Of a stretch of DNA of 54,926 bases, positions 7,676-16,770 are shown piece by piece (position 1 is the first letter of the stretch; the number at the start of each line of letters is the position of its first letter). Source of the stretch: RBG-16-66-20 sp036560705 (GTDB lineage: Bacteria > Pseudomonadota > Gammaproteobacteria > Burkholderiales > SG8-39); contig DATBQR010000083.1 of the NCBI GenBank assembly GCA_036560705.1, forward strand, positions 1-54,926. Direction: 5' to 3'. A model generated the notes under the pieces. The model searched no databases, had not been told where the DNA came from, and worked only from the letters and a program-made list of their open reading frames with translations. The position numbers and the translations under genes were made by a program.

Positions 7676-8277
7676 CCGACGCGCCGCCGGGCGCGGATCA
7701 TCAGCTTCCACCGTCTGGCACGCGGCTGCCCGATTTTTCGGTACTGGTTTCCTGCGTCTATCTGGCAGGCGCGTTCTGCTATGCGCATTTCGCAGGGCGG
7801 GCGGTGGCGCAAGCCTGGGCCGCGCTCATGCTTCCCATCATGCTCGGCGAGTATGTCTTGGCGTTCGCCATCGCCTTTACGCTCCGGGTGCGAGAGGTGG
7901 CCAGCGAGAACGCGAGCGCAGGGCAGGTGTCAGGCAAGAGCGTGCTGGGCATTGCCGTTTTTCTCCTGCCGTTCCTCTGGTTTGTCGTCGCCGGGCTGTG
8001 GAAGGCCTCGGCGCTGATGGCGCTTGGCTATGTCGCCACGATGATCAGCCGCGTCCTTGCGGCCGCCCGCGCGGATGCAGACGAGCGCCTGCGCATGCGC
8101 CGGAGGATGTCCGCAGCGGTGTACGCATTTCTCGGCACTGCGTTCATTTTCGTGGTTCTGGTTGGCCGGGGGTTGTTCTGGGGCGCGAGTTACTACGCGA
8201 TCCTGGCGGTCTGTGAAATCTACCTCTTGAGCATGTCGCCCGAAGACCTCCGGGGGCGAAGGCGGCGCCGGCTATAG
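7672..8277 (+). CDS. Unknown polytopic membrane protein coupled to the MCE operon
   Basis: Encodes about 201 residues from GTG 7672, which overlaps the previous stop (GTGA). I do not recognise a family. Five or six hydrophobic helices can be seen, beginning FSVLVSCVYLAGAFCYAHFAG, then AALMLPIMLGEYVLAFAIAF, GIAVFLLPFLWFVVAGLW, ALMALGYVATMI, and AAVYAFLGTAFIFVVLVG with the last helix at ILAVCEIYLLSM. The C-terminus is basic (RGRRRRRL), suggesting it faces the cytoplasm. The four-base overlap with the auxiliary lipoprotein gene suggests co-translation with the lipid transporter. Its stop overlaps the end of convergent mutS by 6 bp. Confidence 0.75.
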   Translation: MTDAPPGADHQLPPSGTRLPDFSVLVSCVYLAGAFCYAHFAGRAVAQAWAALMLPIMLGEYVLAFAIAFTLRVREVASENASAGQVSGKSVLGIAVFLLPFLWFVVAGLWKASALMALGYVATMISRVLAAARADADERLRMRRRMSAAVYAFLGTAFIFVVLVGRGLFWGASYYAILAVCEIYLLSMSPEDLRGRRRRRL

Positions 8278-10791
8278 CTTCTTCAGGCGGTAGAGCAGTT
8301 CCAGCGCCTCGCGCGGCGTCAGTTCGTCCGGATTGATGGCCTGCAGGGCGTCGCGCAGCTCGTCGGTTTCGGGCGCCTGCTCTTCCTTCGGGTTTGCAAA
8401 TAAATCGTTCTGCCCGCCTTGCTGGAGGCTCTGCTGCTCCAGCATCTCCAGGGTTTTCTTCGCCTGGCGGATCACCGGCTTCGGCACGCCGGCGAGCGCC
8501 GCGACCTGCAGGCCGTAGCTGCGGTCGGCGGGACCTTCCTCGACGGCGTGCAGGAACACGATGGTGTCCTTGTGCTCCACCGCATCGAGGTGGATGTTCG
8601 CCGCCGCCTTGTATTCCAGGGCGAGCCGGGTCAGTTCGAAATAATGCGTGGCAAACAGCGTCAGAGACTTGTTTTTCTCCAGCAGGAATTTTCCGATCGC
8701 CCAGGCGAGCGCCAGCCCGTCGAAGGTGGAGGTGCCCCGGCCGATTTCATCCATCAGCACCAGGCTGGAAGCCGTGGCGTTGTGCAGGATGCTGGCGCTC
8801 TCTGTCATTTCCACCATGAAGGTGGAGCGGCCGCCGGCAAGGTCATCCGACGCTCCGACGCGGGTGTAGATCTGGTCGAGCGGCCCGATGCTCGCCTTGC
8901 GAGCCGGTACGAAGCAGCCGGTGTGCGCCAGCAGCGCGATGAGCGCCACCTGGCGCATGTAGGTGGACTTGCCGCCCATATTCGGACCGGTCACCAGCAG
9001 CAGCTGGCGCGTGGCCGAGAGGCGGCAGTCGTTGGCGAGGAAGGGATCGACCAGCGATTCGACGACGGGGTGCCGCCCAGCCTCTATCTGGATTGAAATT
9101 TCGCTCGTGAAAACCGGGCGGCAGTAGTTCTTTTTCGACGCAATCCCCGAGAAACAGCACAGGACGTCCAGCTGCGCGAGCGCGCGGGCGATCTGCTGCA
9201 GGATTTTCACGTGCGGCGCCAGCTGTTCCAGCAGCGCGTCGTAAAGGGATTTCTCCAGCGCGAGGGAGCGGTCGCGCGCCGACAGCGCCTTATCCTCGAA
9301 CGCCTTCAGCTCCGGGGTGATATAGCGCTCCGCGTTCTTCAGCGTCTGGCGGCGCCGGTAGTCGTCCGGCACTTTTTCCGCCTGTGCGTTGGTGACCTCG
9401 ATGTAGTAGCCGTGGACGTGGTTGTAGGCGACCTTGAGGTTGGGAATGCCGGTGCGCGCCCGTTCTTTCAGCTCCAGCTGAATCAGGAATTCACCCGCAT
9501 TCGTTTGCAGGCCGCGCAGCTCATCGAGCTCGGCCGAGTAGCGGTCGGCGATCACGCCGCCGTCGCGCACCATCGACGAAGGCTCTGCAGCGATGGCCTT
9601 TACGAGAAGCCCCAGGGTTTCTGCGGGGGTTTGCAGGTCTTGAGTCAGGTTTTTCAAAAGAGAAACCGAACCCGGCACCAAAGACCGCAATGCCTCCAGC
9701 AGGTTCAAGCTCTCCCTCAAGCCCGAAAGGTCGCGCGGCCGGGCGTTCTTCAGCGCGATGCGCGAGGCGATGCGCTCGACGTCGGAGAATTTTCGAAGAG
9801 TGGTTTGGATTTCAGGAAATGCCCTTTCCACTGTCTGGACGGCATCATGTCGTTCACCCAGGACCGCGTGATCCCTCAGGGGGTGGTGCAGCCAGTGGCG
9901 CAGCAGCCGGCTGCCCATACCGGTGGCGCACTCGTCCAGCAGCGAGAACAGCGTCGGCGCGGGCTCGCCGCGGAGCGTCTCGGTGATTTCCAGGTTGCGG
10001 CGCGTGGCCGCGTCCATGCGCAGGTACTCGCCCGCGCGTTCGGCGCGTACCGCGGCGACGTGCGCCAGCGCCTGGCCCTGGGTCTTCTTCGCGTAATCCA
10101 GCAGCGCGCCGCAGGCGGCGATCGCCGGCTCCAGGTCCTCGACGCCGAACCCGGCCAGCGTGGCGGCGCCCAGCTGCTCGAGCAGGCGTTTCCTGCCCGC
10201 TTCGAATTCGAAACTCCAGGCGGGCAGCCGTGTCACGGTATACCCGGGTAGTTCCAGTCCATCTGCGGCGAGTATTTCTGCCGGCGCAATACGGCGCAGT
10301 TCGTTATCCAGTGCCTGTGGCGCCACTTCCGCGACGCGCAATTCGCCGCTTGCCAGCGACAGCCACGCCAGTCCCACCGAAGACTTGTCTTTGAAAACAG
10401 ATAACAAAACATTTTCCGCCTTCTCATCCAGGAGAGCTGGATCCGTAAGCGTCCCGGGCGTGACGATCCGCGTGATTTCGCGGTCGACCGGCCCCTTCGC
10501 CGTGGCGACATCGCCGACCTGCTCGGCGATGGCGACCGATTCGCCCATCTTCACCAGCTTGGCGAGGTACTGCTCCACCGAATGCACCGGGACGCCCGCC
10601 ATCTTTACCGGTTCACCCGCGGACTGGCCGCGCGCGGTCAGCGTGAGATCAAGCAGACGCGAGCCCTTTTCGGCGTCGTCGTAGAAGAGCTCGTAGAAAT
10701 CCCCCATCCGGTAAAACATCAGGATGTCCGGATGCTGCGCCTTCAGGCGCAGGTACTGCTGCATCATCGGAGTGTGAGCGGTCGTTTGCAT
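8272..10791 (-). CDS. mutS: DNA mismatch repair ATPase MutS
   Basis: Encodes 839 residues, close to the usual 850. The mismatch-reading Phe-x-Glu is in GDFYELF near residue 30. The C-terminal ATPase has Walker A GPNMGGKST, the MVEMTE segment, Walker B LVLMDEIGRGTSTFDG and the FATHYFELT histidine. The C-terminus (DELTPREALELLYRLKKL) matches the MutS dimer/tetramer helix. The start MQTTAHTPMMQQYL at 10791 is chosen because HTPMMQQY is the common family beginning; a start 30 bp upstream is possible and neither has a strong ribosome site. It recognises mismatches after replication and recruits MutL. Confidence 0.96.
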   Translation of the reverse strand: MQTTAHTPMMQQYLRLKAQHPDILMFYRMGDFYELFYDDAEKGSRLLDLTLTARGQSAGEPVKMAGVPVHSVEQYLAKLVKMGESVAIAEQVGDVATAKGPVDREITRIVTPGTLTDPALLDEKAENVLLSVFKDKSSVGLAWLSLASGELRVAEVAPQALDNELRRIAPAEILAADGLELPGYTVTRLPAWSFEFEAGRKRLLEQLGAATLAGFGVEDLEPAIAACGALLDYAKKTQGQALAHVAAVRAERAGEYLRMDAATRRNLEITETLRGEPAPTLFSLLDECATGMGSRLLRHWLHHPLRDHAVLGERHDAVQTVERAFPEIQTTLRKFSDVERIASRIALKNARPRDLSGLRESLNLLEALRSLVPGSVSLLKNLTQDLQTPAETLGLLVKAIAAEPSSMVRDGGVIADRYSAELDELRGLQTNAGEFLIQLELKERARTGIPNLKVAYNHVHGYYIEVTNAQAEKVPDDYRRRQTLKNAERYITPELKAFEDKALSARDRSLALEKSLYDALLEQLAPHVKILQQIARALAQLDVLCCFSGIASKKNYCRPVFTSEISIQIEAGRHPVVESLVDPFLANDCRLSATRQLLLVTGPNMGGKSTYMRQVALIALLAHTGCFVPARKASIGPLDQIYTRVGASDDLAGGRSTFMVEMTESASILHNATASSLVLMDEIGRGTSTFDGLALAWAIGKFLLEKNKSLTLFATHYFELTRLALEYKAAANIHLDAVEHKDTIVFLHAVEEGPADRSYGLQVAALAGVPKPVIRQAKKTLEMLEQQSLQQGGQNDLFANPKEEQAPETDELRDALQAINPDELTPREALELLYRLKKL

Positions 10792-10841
10792 TGTCGGAGC
10801 GGAGCAAGCATAGTTTCCCATCTTCAGCCGCCGGAGGCGAC

Positions 10842-11258
10842 ATGGAACGCATATTGAAATTCTTTCTCGCTGTGATTTTCGCTCAGGCCATGGCGGCCGG
10901 TCCGGCGTTGGCCGCCGACGGGCTCGTCAAAACCGATACCGTCGTCGGCAAGGGCAAGCAAGCGGTTGCCGGCATGACGGTTGTAGTCAATTACACCGGC
11001 TGGCTGTACGAGGCTTCTGCACCGAAGCAGCACGGCAAGCAGTTCGACAGCTCGCTGGGCCGCGGTCCCTTCTCGTTTCCGCTCGGCGCGGGGCGTGTGA
11101 TCAAGGGATGGGACGAGGGTGTCGCCGGCATGAAAGTGGGCGGCAAGCGCACGCTGGTCATCCCGGCCGAACTCGCCTACGGCGAGCGCGGCGCTGGCGG
11201 TGTCATTCCGCCGAATGCAACGCTGGTGTTCGACGTCGAACTGCTCGACGTGAAGTAA
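10842..11258 (+). CDS. Secreted FKBP-type peptidyl-prolyl cis-trans isomerase
   Basis: Encodes 138 residues. A signal peptide (MERILKFFLAVIF...ALA, about 24 residues) is followed by one FKBP domain with the classic core: VNYTGWLYE, FDSSLGRGPFSFPLGAGRVIK, GWDEGVAGMKVGGKR, IPAELAYGERG and GVIPPNATLVFDVELL. These residues line the proline-binding pocket. ATG 10842 is supported by GGAGG about 6 nt upstream; the longer open frame starts inside the divergent mutS leader. It acts in the periplasm as a folding catalyst. Confidence 0.93.
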   Translation: MERILKFFLAVIFAQAMAAGPALAADGLVKTDTVVGKGKQAVAGMTVVVNYTGWLYEASAPKQHGKQFDSSLGRGPFSFPLGAGRVIKGWDEGVAGMKVGGKRTLVIPAELAYGERGAGGVIPPNATLVFDVELLDVK

Positions 11259-11285
11259 ACACGCTAAGGCGTTCGCCGGCTCCCC

Positions 11286-14021
11286 TCAGCCGCTGTTGCG
11301 CAGTCCCGCCGCGATGCCGTTGATGGTGAGGTGGATGCCGCGCTTCACGTGCTCGTCGGTCCTGCCGTCGCGGTGCCGGCGCAGGAGTTCCAGCTGCAGG
11401 TGGTTGAGCGGATCGAGGTAGGGCAGGCGGTCGCGGATGGAGCGGGCGAGCGCGGGGTTGTCGGCGAGCAGCGATTCCTGGCCGGTGATGGACTGCACGG
11501 CCCGCTCGGTGCGTTGCCATTCGTCGCGGATGCGGCCGAACACGGTTTCGCGCAGCTTCGCGTCGGGCACCAGGTCGGCGTAGCGCGAGGCGATGGCGAG
11601 GTCGCTCTTGGCGAGCACCATTTCCATGTTGGAAATGACGGTGCGGAAGAACAGCCATTCGCGATACATGTCGCAGAGCATCTGCATTCCGTCGGGCCGT
11701 TCGGCGCACCAGGTCTCGATGGCGGTGCCGAAGCCGTACCAGCCGGGCAGCATCAGGCGGCACAGGCTCCAGCTGAATACCCAGGGAATGGCGCGCAGGT
11801 CCTCGATGCGCTGCGAGGCGGTGCGCGACGCGGGCCGGCTGCCGATGTTCAGGTCGGCGATTTCGGCGACCGGCGTGGAGGCGCGGAAGTAGTCAGCGAA
11901 GCCCGGCGTTTCGTAGACCAGAGCGCGGTAGGCGGCGTAGGAACGCTCCGACAGCGATTCCATCACGGGATCGAAGCGCTTGTCCTGCTCGCTGGTCGCG
12001 GCGCCGGCGAAACTCGCCTCCAGCGTGGCGGCCACCAGCGTCTCGAGGTTGCGCCGGCCGACGTCGCGGTCGGCGTATTTGCTGCCGATGATTTCGCCCT
12101 GTTCCGTTAACCGGATGGCGCCGTCCACGGCGCCCCGCGGCTGAGCGCGAATCGCGTCGTAGGCGGGACCGCCGCCGCGCCCCACGGTGCCGCCGCGGCC
12201 ATGGAACAGGCGCAGGCGCACGCCGGCGTTGCGATGCACTTCGACAAGCACGCGCTCAGCCTTGTGCAGCGCCCAGTTGGCCGTCAGGTAGCCGCCGTCC
12301 TTGTTGCTGTCAGAATAGCCGAGCATCACTTCCTGGATATCGCCGCGGCCCGCGACCCATTTGCGGTAGGCCGGCAGCGCGAAGGCGGCGTGCATGACGT
12401 CGCGCGCATTCTCGAGATCCGCAATCGTCTCGAACAACGGGACGATGTCCATCGCCAGGCCCTTTTCCAGCGTGAAGAGACCCACTTCCTTGAGGAGCAG
12501 CGCGACTTCCAGCAGGTCGGACACGCTGGCGGCCTTCGAGATCACGTAGTGCGGCAGCGCGGCCGGGCCATAGAGCGCGTGGATTTCCGCCGCGGCGCGC
12601 AGGATCGCAAGCTCGCTTTGCGTCTTCTCGCCGTAGGCGAGGTGCAGGGAAACCAGCGGGCGCGGCGTGGCGAGTTCGCGCCCGAGCAATGCCACGCGCG
12701 CCGCCTCGTCCAGCGCCAGGTAATCGGATTCCACGCCGACCGCGGCAAACAGCTCCGCCACCACCGCTTCGTGCACCTCGGCGTTCTGGCGCAGGTCGAT
12801 GGCGGCGAGATGAAAACCGAACACGCCCAGGGCCCGCTGCAGCGGCTTCAGGCGCACGGCGGCGAGTTGCGACGCGCCGTGGCCGGCAAGCGAATCGGCG
12901 ATGACCTGCAGGTCGGCGGCGAGCGCGGCTTCATCGGGATAGGGTTCGACGGCGCGGTGCGGTTCGCGCGGCGGCACGAAGCTGGCGCGCGCACTGGCGG
13001 TTGCCGCCAGCCGGGAGTAAATGCCGGAGAGCGCCTGCCGGTAGGGCTCGTCCTGGCGGTGCGGCGAGGGGTCGCGGGCGGCGAGCGCGAGCCGCAGCAA
13101 CGCCGGCGCGGGTTCCACCAGGCGCAGCGACAGGGAGAGCTCGGCGCCCAGCGCGTGCGCCTCCTCCAGGTAGTAAGCGAAGGCGGTGCGCGCCTGGCGC
13201 TTCACCGCTTCGCGCAGTACTTCGGCGGTGACGAAGGGATTGCCGTCGCGGTCCCCGCCGATCCAGGAGCCCATGCGCAGCAGGATCGGCAACGGCCTGC
13301 CGCCGAGCGCGCTTTCCATCTCCTCGTACAACCGCGGAATTTCGGTAAGGAACGTCAGGCGGTAGAAGGACAGCGCGTTCTCGATTTCGTCGATGACGCG
13401 CAGGCGCGACAGGCGGATCATCGCCGTCTGCCAGAGCGTGAGCACGCGCGCGTGCAGCCGCGCCTCGATGCGCGTGCGCTCGCCGGCGGGCAGCCGGTCG
13501 CTTTCCAGTTCCGACAGGGCGGCGGCGATGTCGCGTTCGCAGCCGAGGATGCTCTGCCGCTGCACCTCGGTCGGATGCGCGGTGAGGACCGGCACCACCA
13601 TGGCGCGCGACAGCCATTCGTCGAGCTCGGCCTCGGCCGCGCCGCCGGCGCGCACGCGGGCGAGCGCGAAATCAAAGCTGCCGGGTTCGGGCGCCGCGTC
13701 CTCGCGTTCCAGCGCCAGCCGGTTGGTCTGCCGGTCTTCCGCCACGTTCAGCAGGTGCAGGAAATAGCTGAAGGCGCGCACCACGTCCAGCGTCTGGTCG
13801 GGGGCGAGGGCATTGAGCTGCGCCTCCAGCCCCGCGCGCGCCGCCTGCGCTTCGGCGCGCTCCGCGCGGCGGAAGCGCACCGCTTCCTGGCGGATGCGCT
13901 CGATGCGCTCGTAGCCTTCGACGCCGGCCTGGTCGCGCAGCACCTGGCCGAGCACGCGGCCGAGGTAGCGCGTTTCCTCGCGCAGGGAAGCGGCTTCCGC
14001 CGCGTCAGTCCGGATAGCCAT
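11286..14021 (-). CDS. ppc: Phosphoenolpyruvate carboxylase
   Basis: Encodes 911 residues, normal for bacterial PEPC. Catalytic motifs are intact: AHPTEVQRQS (active-site His), GGDRDGNPFVT, GYSDSNKDGGYL and FHGRGGTVGRGGGP (mobile-loop and catalytic Arg/Gly). The C-terminus ends in GLRNSG, the usual QNTG-like allosteric tail in variant form. It makes oxaloacetate from PEP and bicarbonate to refill the TCA cycle. The ATG at 14021 lies 17 bp inside the end of galE, so the two are probably coupled. The open frame extends further upstream, but that part only shadows galE. Confidence 0.96.
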   Translation of the reverse strand: MAIRTDAAEAASLREETRYLGRVLGQVLRDQAGVEGYERIERIRQEAVRFRRAERAEAQAARAGLEAQLNALAPDQTLDVVRAFSYFLHLLNVAEDRQTNRLALEREDAAPEPGSFDFALARVRAGGAAEAELDEWLSRAMVVPVLTAHPTEVQRQSILGCERDIAAALSELESDRLPAGERTRIEARLHARVLTLWQTAMIRLSRLRVIDEIENALSFYRLTFLTEIPRLYEEMESALGGRPLPILLRMGSWIGGDRDGNPFVTAEVLREAVKRQARTAFAYYLEEAHALGAELSLSLRLVEPAPALLRLALAARDPSPHRQDEPYRQALSGIYSRLAATASARASFVPPREPHRAVEPYPDEAALAADLQVIADSLAGHGASQLAAVRLKPLQRALGVFGFHLAAIDLRQNAEVHEAVVAELFAAVGVESDYLALDEAARVALLGRELATPRPLVSLHLAYGEKTQSELAILRAAAEIHALYGPAALPHYVISKAASVSDLLEVALLLKEVGLFTLEKGLAMDIVPLFETIADLENARDVMHAAFALPAYRKWVAGRGDIQEVMLGYSDSNKDGGYLTANWALHKAERVLVEVHRNAGVRLRLFHGRGGTVGRGGGPAYDAIRAQPRGAVDGAIRLTEQGEIIGSKYADRDVGRRNLETLVAATLEASFAGAATSEQDKRFDPVMESLSERSYAAYRALVYETPGFADYFRASTPVAEIADLNIGSRPASRTASQRIEDLRAIPWVFSWSLCRLMLPGWYGFGTAIETWCAERPDGMQMLCDMYREWLFFRTVISNMEMVLAKSDLAIASRYADLVPDAKLRETVFGRIRDEWQRTERAVQSITGQESLLADNPALARSIRDRLPYLDPLNHLQLELLRRHRDGRTDEHVKRGIHLTINGIAAGLRNSG

Positions 14022-15021
14022 CGGGATTCTGCGATTGCCAGCGCCACGCGTCGCGGCACATGTCCTCGATGCCGAAATGCGCCCGCCAGCCGAGCTCTTT
14101 TTCCGCCAGCGCAGTATCTGCGTAGTACGCGGCGATGTCGCCCGGGCGGCGCGCGGCGATCTCGACGGGCACCGGCTTGCCGGCGGCATTTTCGAACGCC
14201 CTGACGATTTCGAGCACGGAATAGCCCTGTCCGGCGCCCAGGTTGACGGTAATCGGGCGGCGCTCGCTGTCCAGGTAGCGCAGCGCGGCCAAGTGGCCGG
14301 CCGCGAGATCCATGACATGGATGTAGTCACGCACGCCGGTGCCGTCGGGCGTGCCGTAGTCGCCGCCGAATATCCGCAGGCGCGGCAGCCGGCCGAGCGC
14401 AACCTGCGCCAGGTACGGCAGCAGGTTCTCCGGCACGCCGCGCGGATCCTCGCCCATGCGGCCTGACGGGTGGGCGCCGATCGGATTGAAATAGCGCAGC
14501 GTCGCGTGCAGGAACGAGGGCCGCGCCGCCATGCGTTCGGCGAGCAGGTGCTCGACCATCAGTTTGCTTTGCCCGTAGGGATTCATCGGCTGCAGGCGAT
14601 GGCTCTCGGTGTAGGGCAGCTGCTCGGGTTCGCCGTACACCGTCGCCGAGGAGCTGAACACGATCCGTTCGACGCCGTGGCGCTCCATCGCCTGCAGCAA
14701 CGCGATCGTGCCGCCGACATTGTTGTCGATGTAGCGCTGCGGATGGGCGACCGACTCGGCGACCGACTTGAGTCCGGCGAAATGCACCACCGCTTCGATG
14801 CCGGCGCCCGCGAACACCCGCTCCAGCGCCGCCGCGTCGCGCACGTCGGCGCGCACGAAGGCGGTGTCCGCGCCGGGTGCCAGCTCGCGGATGCGCTCGA
14901 GAACGGACTGCTTCGCGTTGGCCAGGCTGTCGAGGATCACCAGCCGGTTGCCCGCGCGGGCGAGCTCGACGCAGGTATGCGCGCCGATGAAACCGAGACC
15001 GCCGGTGACCAGAACGCGCAT
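14005..15021 (-). CDS. galE: UDP-glucose 4-epimerase
   Basis: Encodes 338 residues, the standard GalE length. The N-terminal NAD-binding GGLGFIGAH motif, SSSATVYG catalytic serine region, NPYGQSK (Tyr-x-x-x-Lys) and RYFNPIGAHPSGR substrate segment are all present, as is GVRDYIHVMDLA. It interconverts UDP-glucose and UDP-galactose for surface polysaccharide synthesis. The stop lies inside the ppc start region. A possible role in glycan supply for surface structures is inference. Confidence 0.95.
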   Translation of the reverse strand: MRVLVTGGLGFIGAHTCVELARAGNRLVILDSLANAKQSVLERIRELAPGADTAFVRADVRDAAALERVFAGAGIEAVVHFAGLKSVAESVAHPQRYIDNNVGGTIALLQAMERHGVERIVFSSSATVYGEPEQLPYTESHRLQPMNPYGQSKLMVEHLLAERMAARPSFLHATLRYFNPIGAHPSGRMGEDPRGVPENLLPYLAQVALGRLPRLRIFGGDYGTPDGTGVRDYIHVMDLAAGHLAALRYLDSERRPITVNLGAGQGYSVLEIVRAFENAAGKPVPVEIAARRPGDIAAYYADTALAEKELGWRAHFGIEDMCRDAWRWQSQNPDGYPD

Positions 15022-15068
15022 CGAAATCCCTGATTACACGGGGAATTCGATCCTAACACGGCGAAGGA

Positions 15069-15767
15069 TCAGCGCCTTGCGGGGGCGGGCCGCGCGGCGC
15101 GCAGGCTGGTGATCTCGGCCCCGCCGCGCCTGGCCTGGGTTTCGAGAAATTCCAGCACCGGCTCCAGCGTGCCGAACGGATGGAAAGTGGCTCCGCGCGC
15201 GCCCAGTTCCCTGGCGAGGGTGCTTTTCGCGAAGACGACGTTTGCGGAAAGAGCGGCGTCGAGGTCGGAGTGGCCGTCGCCCGCGAAGATGATGGTATGG
15301 CCGTTGTAGGCCGCGAGGTGGCGCGCCTTGGTGTTTGCCGAGCGGGCGCAGGCCGGGTCGTAGAACGGGAAAGCCGGGATCAGCCGGTCGCCCGAAAAGC
15401 TGAGATCGTTCGCGAACACCGGCACCACGTCGATCCCATTGTTGAGCAGGATGTGGTGGATGAGCGGCAGGAAGCTGTCGCTGACGATGTTGACGTCCAC
15501 CTGCCGCGCCTTCGCCCAGTCCACGATGGCGGCGAACGCCGGGTCCACCCGGACCTGCGTCAGGTAGTGAAGCAGGTCTTCGCGGGTGACGCGCAGGTTC
15601 TCGATCTGCAGGCGCAGGCAGTCCCGCGCCGGCAGCCGGCCGTCCTCCCAAGCGTTTTCCCAGTCGCGCCACAGTTCGTTCGGCGAGAATTCCTCGATCA
15701 CCTGGTCAAGGACGTCGCCGTCGGTGAGGGTGTTGTCGAAATCGAAAAACAGGGCGGGCTTAAGCAT
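15069..15767 (-). CDS. HAD-IB family phosphatase (MtnX/PSP-like)
   Basis: Encodes 232 residues. HAD motifs are motif I FFDFDNTLTDGD (nucleophile Asp and acid/base Asp), motif II NIVSDSF (Ser), a lysine in NTKARH, and motif III FAGDGHSDLDAA. The layout fits the MtnX-like/phosphoserine-phosphatase-like HAD subfamily IB. The substrate is not certain: methionine salvage (MtnX) genes are not nearby, so I would not assign that role. The start overlaps the upstream esterase stop by 8 bp. Residues 215-232 are basic and probably disordered. Confidence 0.8.
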   Translation of the reverse strand: MLKPALFFDFDNTLTDGDVLDQVIEEFSPNELWRDWENAWEDGRLPARDCLRLQIENLRVTREDLLHYLTQVRVDPAFAAIVDWAKARQVDVNIVSDSFLPLIHHILLNNGIDVVPVFANDLSFSGDRLIPAFPFYDPACARSANTKARHLAAYNGHTIIFAGDGHSDLDAALSANVVFAKSTLARELGARGATFHPFGTLEPVLEFLETQARRGGAEITSLRAARPAPARR

Positions 15768-16644
15768 GGGCGAGGGAGCCGCAGAAGCGCTGCAGGTGGT
15801 CCGCCACCGAGGAACGCTCGAGGTCCGCCGACACCACGTGGTACGACTGCTTGAGCAGGACGATCTCGCTGCGCGAGGAGCCGACGCGGTTGCGGATGAA
15901 TTCCGAATTCCTCGGGCCGGTCATGTCGTCGTTTTCCGCCTGCACCAGCAGGACCGGGCAGGTCACCGCGGGCAGCATGCGTTTGCACTGCGCGATCAGG
16001 GGCCGCATCTCGCAGAACAGGCGCACGGGGAAATGCGCGTATCCGAGCGACGCGGCGTTGCCGCTGTCCCGCAGGGACATCTTCTGGTACTGCGCGGCGA
16101 TTTTCTGCCGCAGTTCGCCGTCCTTCAGTCCGAAGGGCTCATCTTCGCGGAAGTAGGCGAAGTATTTGAGCGGCGTATAGCTCACCAGCGGCAGCAGCCT
16201 GCGCTGCCAGGGAACGTTCCAGCCGTCGTAGAACAGCGTCGGCGACAGGCCGGCGACGCCGGCGACGTCTTCCGGATATTCGGCCGCGAGCATCAGCGAC
16301 AGGATCGCGCCCAGCGACAGTCCGCCCACCACCAGCGGCGTGCGGTTCGCCCGCGCGGCGCTGCGCGCTTCGAGAAAAGCCTCCTTCGCCGATCCATAAA
16401 GCTGCTGCCAGGTGGTGCGCGACAGCACGCCGAGCGGCTGGCCGTGATTCACGAGGCGCGGGCAGCGCACCGAGTGGCCGCCGCGGTGCCGCAGGTTGTA
16501 GGCCAGATAGCCCAGCTCGGTGGGCGACCCGGTCAGGCCGTGCAACAGCAGGACCGTGCAGCCGCCGCCGGACGGCAAAAAGATGCCCCGGTCGGCGAGT
16601 TCGACCGGCGGCTGTCTTTTTATCCACGCCCATTCCAACGACAT
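15760..16644 (-). CDS. Alpha/beta-hydrolase, carboxylesterase/lipase type
   Basis: Encodes 294 residues. It has the oxyanion region LLLHGLTGSPTE, the nucleophile elbow GGLSLGA (Gly-x-Ser-x-Gly), an acid in the VQAENDDM segment and a His near SYHVVSADLERS. This order fits the serine-Asp-His triad of carboxylesterases. There is no signal peptide, so it is cytoplasmic. ATG 16644 is used; a TTG two codons upstream is possible. It overlaps the HAD phosphatase gene and may be co-translated with it. Substrate unknown. Confidence 0.82.
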   Translation of the reverse strand: MSLEWAWIKRQPPVELADRGIFLPSGGGCTVLLLHGLTGSPTELGYLAYNLRHRGGHSVRCPRLVNHGQPLGVLSRTTWQQLYGSAKEAFLEARSAARANRTPLVVGGLSLGAILSLMLAAEYPEDVAGVAGLSPTLFYDGWNVPWQRRLLPLVSYTPLKYFAYFREDEPFGLKDGELRQKIAAQYQKMSLRDSGNAASLGYAHFPVRLFCEMRPLIAQCKRMLPAVTCPVLLVQAENDDMTGPRNSEFIRNRVGSSRSEIVLLKQSYHVVSADLERSSVADHLQRFCGSLAHA

Positions 16645-16770
16645 GTGCAAGGTATCCGTAAGGCCGGCGACAGCGTCCCGTTAGGTGGCGCGAACGCGGT
16701 CTCGATGATTGACCGCTGATACTATCCGGCAGTTCCTGAGTTCGCAAACGAATCCCCGGGCGACAAGACG

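Noticed and set aside
15069..15767. Naming the HAD phosphatase mtnX
   Set aside because: No other methionine salvage gene is nearby and the HAD IB family has several functions; the name would overstate the evidence.
16645..16770. Possible small RNA or tRNA in the divergent gap before the aminotransferase gene
   Set aside because: No tRNA cloverleaf or terminator-like stem could be seen in these 126 bp.
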